Shown: in pieces, positions 57,412-64,000 of the stretch | How positions within the stretch are numbered: the stretch's first letter is position 1 | Layout of the letters: each line of letters begins with the position of its first letter | The notes under the pieces: model-generated | What the model saw: the letters and a program-made list of their open reading frames with translations, nothing else | Databases searched by the model: none | What the model was told of the DNA's origin: nothing | From: Alligator mississippiensis | Lineage: Eukaryota > Chordata > Crocodylia > Alligatoridae | Length of the DNA stretch: 64,000 bases | NCBI RefSeq assembly: GCF_030867095.1 | Contig: NC_081824.1 | Coordinates: 148,953,433 to 149,017,432 of the forward strand | Direction: 5' to 3' | Translations under genes and position numbers: made by a program

Positions 57412-58210
57412 ATGTCAGAGCCCGATCCTTACCTGCCTCTCCAGTGGCTTGGGGGGAAAGAGCGAGCTGCTGGTGGGCAGAGCAGTCCCCTAGCTGCTTT
57501 TAAGAATGAAAAGCATCGAAGAACATCTGTCCAGACCTCGACTGAGATCCGGACGCTGTGATGACACACCGGCCGCCCACCTAGTGGCGGCCCAAAGACA
57601 TTAATGGCATGCCATGAACCTTAGGACACCAAATAGTCCCTGAACTGCGGGGGGGGGGGGGGAGGGGGAGGGGACTGGTGCTTCCCTCTGCAGCAGCAGA
57701 GGCCCCCTGCCAGGTGACACCCACCCGCAGGCACCCCGCTGGGGCAGTCCTGGGATGCACTGGAGCCACGGAGGGAAGCACCAGGCCCCCACACAGCTCA
57801 GGCAGGCAGGTTTGGAGTGGGGGGAGAAAAAAAAAATCAGGCTTGCCACTTTTTTTTTTTCCTTCCTGTGGAGCTTGCCTATCTGGGCTGCTGCTGGGCT
57901 GCCTGCAGGGGCTGCCTACACAGCTCCTTTGCTGCACAGGGCCTGGTGCTTCCCTTCATGGCTGTAGGGCTTAGAAATAAAAAGTCCTCAGGAGGTGTTT
58001 TTACTTTGCAGTGCCCCAAAGTCATCTGCTGTTTCCCAAAGTCATTTAAGGTGCATTATGCTGCTGCATGTCCTACAGCGGCTGGAATTAACGTGCAATA
58101 CACCGCCAAATGTGCACACAGTAATGTCATTAAAGCGGTGCAAAAGGCATTTAACCCACTTTAAACCTGCTTTAAAGTGTCATCTACAAATGCCCCGAGT
58201 TAGTAGTTTG
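57412..58210. repeat. GC-rich unassigned repeat-like block
   Basis: GC-rich with a G run at 57650-57661, short foldbacks (GGCAGGCAGG / GCCTGCAGGGGCTGCC) and opposing frames without known protein. Likely part of a decayed foldback element whose ends I cannot define. Confidence 0.3.
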
Positions 58211-59580
58211 TGTTACTAACACCTGATGACCAATATTATCCTGCTCCAATACTCTGGCAATTGTTAGAGCACTTCCCACAGTTATTTGCATAAATCAAAA
58301 ACTTATTTTTTTATTCTTCCCTTGGCAATAGAATAAAATGGTTGTATAGAAATCTTTCCAGGTCAAGGCATCTTATGTTAGCAAAGGGGTTGTGCAAGAT
58401 GTGGTTTTATACACATTTTAGGACACCTACCACATCCACTTTCCAACAGCAAATTAGTTGGCTAATAGGCATTTTCTGAGTAACAAGATGCACGTTTTGG
58501 AAAACCACCACCAGATGGTGTGATCACACCAGTGCAATGGGTCAAATTTGCTTGCTCAAGTAGTTGCCTCTCCCAGGGGCTGCACACCTGCCAGAACAAG
58601 AACATTTGGTACACTGGAGAAGAAACAGTTCATTTTCAAATAAATTACTGTAAAGGTAGGATAGAGAAGCTATTGGTTAACTTCTTATTCAATCTGAATG
58701 GTGTGAAGTTTACAAAGTACAAAATATAACATTTTCAAAATACAGATTTGTCCACTATGCACGTTCAGTACCTAGAATGTCAAGTACAGAATGCTTTCAA
58801 CAGTGAATTATTGATCAGTTATTTAATATTTCAAGCTTGGCCTGTTTTATGAATGCATTAATCTATACCTGTAACTTTATACCTGACAAGGAAGAATATG
58901 GTGTTGGACGTCTGTTAAGTCTTGAAACAGAGTTAAGCACAAAGTCTTCATTTAAATCACTTCTCAAAAAAAAAAAATTAAAAAAAAAAATCACAATTTA
59001 CTAAATGTAGCTGAGCATTAGGAAACACACTGCTCTGAAACGAAGCGGGGGAAAATATGAAGTGGATATAATCCAAATATAAACAAAAAAGCGTTGGTAG
59101 AAAGAAACATCATGTCTCATTTCACAGCGCTTATGTGGTCCAGAAGACAGAATAACTTTAGGATGCTGTAAAAAAGGAAGAGTTGATTCTTTTCCTTAGA
59201 ACATTAAAACAGTTCAATATTTTGTGTCAGAGATATAAGTAGAGCAACCAAGATCTATTTCAGGGTTGGTGAACGGTTTGAAACGTTCTGATAATTATTG
59301 AATTGTTATGGACTAGGTGTTCTTAAAACTATTACAGTGCAATAAAGCAAACTTTAAATGTTTTCAATGCAATACAATTAGTACACTCACTCCTGGTATT
59401 TAGAGATTATTCAAAATTAATTTCTGCTTAATAATTTACATTAGTAGGTTTCCAGGTAAGAATTTGTACCTTTTGACAACAAATGTTCTTTAATGAAAGC
59501 AAAAACAGCTATTACTGTATTGACTTAAAGCTCCATTCTCACATCCTGGCTCCTGTGCTAAATAGAGCATCTCCTATTCC
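58211..59580. other. AT-rich intergenic DNA, no gene seen
   Basis: Contains an A-rich tract at 58966-58990. No recognisable feature. Confidence 0.4.
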
Positions 59581-59589
59581 TTGCTCCTA

Positions 59590-60165
59590 TTCCTTCACCC
59601 CACCCCTGATGAATTTATAGGCAGCCACAAGATCATTTCTCAGCCTTCTCTTGCAGAGGCTGAAGAGATCCAGGGCCCTCAATTTCTCCTCGTTGGGCTT
59701 TGCCTGCAGGCCCCTAACCATATGAGTGGCCCTCCTCTGAACCTTCTCAAGGTTGTCCACATCCCTCTTGAAGTCTGGCACCCAAAACTGGACATAGTAG
59801 TCCAACTGTGGCCTAACCAATGCCACATAGAGGGGAAGTATCTCCTCCCTGGACCTGTTTGTCATGCACCTGCTAATGCATGATAAAGTGTGGTTAGCTT
59901 TACTGATCGCTTCGTCACATTGTTGACACCAACATGAACATGAGTCGTCAATGACTCTGAGACTTCTTTCCACCACAGTGCTGCTGAGAGGCTCTTCCCC
60001 CAGCCTATAGGTGTGCTGGCGATTCCTTCTCCCTAGGTGCAGCACTTTGCACTTATCCTTGTTGAACTGCATCCTATTCTGTTCTGCCCACTTTTCCTAC
60101 CTGTCCAGATCAGCTTGGATTCATTCCCTACCCTGTAGAGAGTTAACTTGTGCCTGTCTTTCTAT
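59590..60165 (-). mobile_element. CR1 LINE lacking its 3' end, abutting a Gypsy remnant
   Basis: Antisense CR1 ORF2 C-terminal region (frame 59587-60072: 'MQFNKDKCKVLHLGRRNRQH', 'LPLYVALVRPQLDYYVQFWV', '[20 protein letters not shown]'). The usual 3' tail with TCATAGA is missing, so the copy was cut by a deletion at about 59600. Its 5' side runs into Gypsy RNase H sequence at about 60165. Confidence 0.9.
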
Positions 60166-63060
60166 CATAGCATACCTCTGCTCATGAGGGTCTAATTTTC
60201 AGTTAGTGTAGGCTATTGGCCTGTCTATTCTGTCAGTCTCCTGTGACAGCAAGGCTCCCACAGCCTTATGGGAGGTGTCAGTCTAGAGAATGAAAGGACA
60301 TGTGAAGTCGGGGGGTTTTAGGACCACGTCATGGCACAGGACCCTATTGGTTTTCTGAAAGGCCTCCAAGCATGACTCATCCCATTTCACTGGGCTATTA
60401 CCTTTTCCCTTCAAAAGGTCTGTCAAAGGTGCTTTTACGTCTGCAAAATGAAGAATTAAGTGTTGATAATAACTAGCTAGTCCTAGGAAGGCCCTCATTT
60501 GTTTTCTGGTTTGGGGTGGTAGGTAATCTCTTATGACTTCTATCTTGACAGCTAGAGGGCAGATACAACCTTGTCCCACTGAGAACCCTAGGTACTTGGT
60601 TTGGGCTTTCCCTAATACAGGCAGTCCTCAACTTACAACATTTCAAGTTACAACATTTCGCACTTGCAACGTTTATAAATTAACACCCTGTTTCAACTTA
60701 CAATGCTTGATCCGATGCAATGCTGTGCCAGTGAACAAGTTTGCTGCGTTGCACATCTCCCTGGAGAACATCTGTCCAAACTTGCTTGGACACTTTCTTT
60801 AAGAAAGCAGATAAAACTCCAGAAAAACCTGCAGCTAAGACTCCCGAGAAGACTCCAGCCAAGAACCCTTCAAAAAGTCCAGCAAAGTCACCTCAAAGAA
60901 ATCCTTCCAAATCAATGATTGCTATTTACAATATAAATATATTAATGTAGCTATATTACTCATCTATAATTGAGTACAAAATTCTGGGGTATTTTTGGAG
61001 AAAATAGGGTATCGGGCCTTGGTTCAGGAACCAATCCCCCATTTATAACATTTTTTCTTATGAGAAAATTGGTTCCGAGTTGCAACGTTTTGACTTAAGA
61101 CGTGGTTTTCAGGAACCAATTGTGTCATAAGTTCAAGGGCTGCCTGTACACATTTCCCTGGGTTAGCTGTCAAACTGGCTAGCTGCAGTTCTTGGAGGAC
61201 CACACAGAGAGCCTTTAGATGCTGATCCCACTCATTTGTATAAATGATAATATCATCCAGGTAGGCCGCAGCATACCGTTGACCTTAGGGCTAGGACCAA
61301 ATCAATGAGCCTCTGAAATGTTGCCACAGCACCATGTAAGCCAAACAACATGCACTTAAACTCATATAGGCCCTATGAAGAGCTGAAAGCAGTTTTTGCT
61401 TGATCCTCTTTTCTGACTGGCACCTGCCAATAGCTCTTGGTTAAGTCCAGGGTGGATATAAATTTAGCCTATCCAACCGTCTCTAGTAGCTCACTAATTT
61501 GTGGCATCAGAAAAGCATCAAATGGGGAGATGGCATTTAATTTTCAGAAGCCCACACATGGGTGTAGCAACCCATCCTGCTTAGGTACAGCTACTAGGGG
61601 GCTCCACCAGGGACTCCCAGATTCTGTGATCGCTCCCTGGGCCAGCATTGTATGTAGTCATGTCCAAATCAGGTAGTATCGATGATAAGGGATCTTCCTC
61701 CATTTCTCCCTCACTACTTTTCACTCTGGGGTAATGAGGCTGTGACTTATACCTTTGGCACAGCCAGGGTTTTCAATGAACACATCTTGGAAATCTTTCA
61801 CCAGTTGCCCCAACTGTTTCTTTTCTCCCTCCGTCAGCTGAGTCCCTAAGAGGACCTCTTTGGTGCTCTCTCGTTTTTCCCTGTCTTTGTTTGGCTCACA
61901 GTTTTAACTCCTCTCCCTCTAGTGCACAAGTCAACAATAAGCCCTCCAATTCCTGCCATAGCTTCATCAAATTGATGTGATAAATTTGCTTTTCCTTTTT
62001 GTGCCCCGAGCAGAGCACTTCATAATCAACTGGCCCAACTCTTCTAATTACCTCGAGTGGCCCTTGCCAGAAGGTTAGGAATTTGCTAGTAGCACTGGGT
62101 AAAAGCACTAATATTTCCTGCCCAGCTCACAACTCCCACACCTGCACCCCCTTCTTGTAATGAGCCTTTTGTTTCTCTTGGGCCTGTCAGAGACCATTTC
62201 TAGCCACTTTGGCTATCTGTAGCCTGTTTCTTAGTTCACACACGTAATCTGGAAGCTGAGGCCCTGTACGCTCATCTCTTTCCAATCCTTCTCATACCAT
62301 ATCTAATAAACTTCAGGGGTGGTGTCAATATACTAGTTCAAATGGGGCAAATCCTAGAGAGGACTGAGAAGCTTACCTCATGTGGAACAGCAGGGGTACT
62401 AGAAGGTCCCACTTACGGGGTTCCTCTTGGACACACCAGCATAGCATGTTTTTAAAGAGTGCTGTTGACCTGTTTCACTAGCCCACTCATTTGGGGGTGG
62501 TCCATGGTTGTGCACAGGTGCTGGATTTTAAGCACCCTGCAAAGGCTATGCATGATGTGGGACACAAAGCTCAATTCCTGGTCAGTAATTATCTCTTTAG
62601 GGATACCGACTCTTGATACCCACTTAAGGAGTTCTTCTGCAATGCAATGCCCCATAACAGTGTGCAGTGCCCCATAATGGGTTAGTGTGGGAGAACTATG
62701 TGGCATAGTCGATTAGGACCAGTATGAATTGATGGCCCTCTGAACTTCTAGGTAGCTGTCCGACTACATCTAATGCAATCCGCGAAAAGGAATCCAACAC
62801 CACCAGCATAGATTGTAGCGGGGCTCATGGGGGTTTCCTGAGACTGACCCAACAGAAGTTCTCTATCATCTCATATAAATGGGGCCACAAACACCACCAG
62901 GCCAACCTGACTTCCATTTTCACCCACCCCAAGTGCCTCCCTGAAGGGTTCTCATGCACAATTTCAATAGGGGAGCTCAGCAGGGGTGGGGAATCAAGAG
63001 CTGAGGTACCTCTTGTCCTTCTTGCTTGGCTGTCTTAATCCTATAAAAGCAGGCCCTTTC
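60166..63060 (-). mobile_element. Decayed Ty3/Gypsy pol with integrase upstream of reverse transcriptase (Gmr1-type order)
   Basis: Read on the minus strand: integrase core (62706-62452: 'LLKWVSRVGIPKEIITDQ', then a HPQ-GLV-like 'DHPQMSGLVKQVN'); integrase C-terminus (62108-61896: 'FWQGPLEVIRRVGPVDYEVL', 'IYHINLMKLW'); reverse transcriptase (about 61700-61150: 'ISTLDLTKSYWQV', catalytic YLDD at about 61250); then, after the 60618-61146 insertion, the connection and RNase H (60579-60180: 'KQMRAFLGLASYYQ', 'APLTDLLKGKGNSP', 'DRIDRPIAYTN'). In-frame stops and shifts throughout show it is dead. Ordinary Gypsy has reverse transcriptase first; this order is that of the deuterostome Gmr1 group. No LTR or gag was seen. 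Confidence 0.85.
60618..61146 (+). mobile_element. pogo/Tigger-like element inserted at TA within the Gypsy remnant
   Basis: Ends CAGGCAGTCCTCAACTTACA and, inverted, GAACTTATGACACAATTGGT/CAGGCAGCCCTTGAAC; TA lies on both sides (60616-60617 and 61147-61148), and removing it rejoins the Gypsy frame. About 180 bases (60741-60930) are a transposase 3' remnant with a Lys/Pro-rich tail of KTPEK and KSPAK units. The rest is non-coding. Confidence 0.8.
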
Positions 63061-63640
63061 TAAGTTTGTACTGGGGTAGTGTCACACACTGTTTGGGAAG
63101 GTTACCTGTTCATCTTGCTTAGCCAGCTCTGTCTGGATAATGTCTTCGAATGTTGGTCACGCTTTCACTTGCCTTAAGCTTGCTGTGGGAATGCCCACTC
63201 CTCTAGCTACACTCAGAGCAGATTGGATGACATGGCAGGAGGAGTACATGAACATTGTAAAAAAAGGGGTGTTCTTTTACTTGTTTAGATAACCTCAAAG
63301 TTAAAATACCAGTGAAGGCGAGATAGCTGAGGCTTAACTCAAGTTAGCAGCTCAATTTCAATGCTAGGCTTCTTCAATAGTTTTTGAATGCAACTACTAA
63401 GTCAAGGTAAAATTTAGGTGAATTGCCATTTAAAAATATGGATTAACCAATCAGAATTAGGAACACTCTTCCCGTCCCCTCATCCCCTCTTGAATGGACA
63501 TATCCTAAGGAAACACAAGTCCTATGTTAATGCAATAGCTCCTTGTTCTTGCTACGTGTCTAGAGTACTTAACTTTACAACCATAAGCGGTATTCTTCAG
63601 CCGCTGGGCTGCACCATGCTCTGCCTGTCCTCCTGTACCA
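63061..63640. other. Intergenic or Gypsy-flanking DNA
   Basis: May include more Gypsy sequence up to about 63260, but I can support no domain. Nothing else seen. Confidence 0.35.
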
Positions 63641-63644
63641 GGGT

Positions 63645-63860
63645 CACCCCAGCTGGGCTGCACTGTGCTGTGGTGCAGGCAGCTGGTGTCAGCTGCTCCC
63701 AGGGCTGCTCCAGCATGGGCTGAGGCGAGTGCAGACAAGTGGAACCCCAGGCAGCACAGGGCGCAGCACTCACCCTAGCCCTAGCTGGAGCAGCCCCAGG
63801 AGCAGCCAACACCAGCTGCCTGTACCAGAGCATGGCGCAGCCCAGTAGCAGAGCTGAGTG
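63645..63860. repeat. GC-rich inverted repeat near the window edge
   Basis: The arm at about 63645-63716 (CAGGCAGCTGGTGTCAGCTG, CTCCCAGGGCTGCTCCAGC) is mirrored at about 63783-63860 (GCTGGAGCAGCCCCAGGAGC, AGCCAACACCAGCTGCCTG). Probably the core of a foldback hAT-like element that continues past 64000. Confidence 0.6.
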
Positions 63861-64000
63861 GGGAGAGGTGGAGAACAGTGTAGGCCAGCGACTGCAGGCT
63901 GCTCGGCAGACGCAAGTGCTACTCTGTTCGCTCTGCTTTGCTGCCTTGTGCAGCCCCAGGAGCACCCTTTCCAAAGTCCCAGCTTCACTCCCCTCATCGC

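Noticed and set aside
57581..57974. Opposing frames of 98-118 codons
   Set aside because: GC-rich repeat block with G12 and T10 runs; no domain and both strands equally open.
63597..63997. Minus-strand frame of 125 codons at the right edge
   Set aside because: Ala/Cys/Leu-rich string inside a GC-rich inverted repeat; no recognisable product.

Overview
The window is sauropsid nuclear DNA, most likely from a crocodilian. The split vertebrate gene TAF5L is intact, and the intergenic DNA is packed with CR1 LINE copies whose 3' ends carry the 'GGAAGGGACCT...GTCCAGCCCC' signature seen in birds, turtles and crocodilians. The clade call rests on recognising the style of the CR1, hAT-like and Gypsy repeats; no search was run.

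Genes: the left edge holds the first coding exon of URB2 on the minus strand. A CpG island at about 1.24-1.76 kb follows, which looks like a shared bidirectional promoter. TAF5L then runs on the plus strand, with a non-coding exon 1 in the island and coding exons at 6978-7119, 13279-13383, 16206-16930 and 22273-23070. The coding exons sum exactly to a 589-residue protein, the same length as mammalian TAF5L: an N-terminal TAF5-type domain followed by six WD40 repeats. URB2 acts in ribosome biogenesis and TAF5L is a structural subunit of the SAGA/PCAF histone acetyltransferase complex. They share a promoter region, but no functional link is implied.

From about 24 kb to 64 kb I find no confident host exon. 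The mammalian downstream neighbour ABCB10 is not seen. The stretch is a stratified archive of transposons: CR1 copies, often nested; hAT-like non-autonomous elements with 8-bp target duplications; pogo/Tigger-like elements at TA sites; and a decayed Ty3/Gypsy pol whose integrase lies upstream of reverse transcriptase, the Gmr1-type order.

The most notable object is a complete minus-strand LTR retroelement at 36243-40125, inserted in a CR1 with a 5-bp CCCCA duplication. It has about 1.01-kb LTRs, a primer-binding site matching tRNA-Ser(GCT), a polypurine tract and only 1.86 kb of interior. The interior carries one intact unrecognised 450-codon reading frame and a smaller one, with no visible gag zinc knuckle or pol. 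Its LTR end contains two tandem 36-bp units, each starting with a primer-binding-site-like sequence, so the LTR, the primer site and the protein N-terminus all repeat in register. Its leader carries an array of short hairpins with a nearly constant CCTAGCAAA loop and varying stems. The same hairpins, and a GTAAGT splice donor, are found in a diverged solo LTR at 51512-52234 that sits inside a hAT-like element. I regard this LTR family as the strongest candidate for something undescribed.
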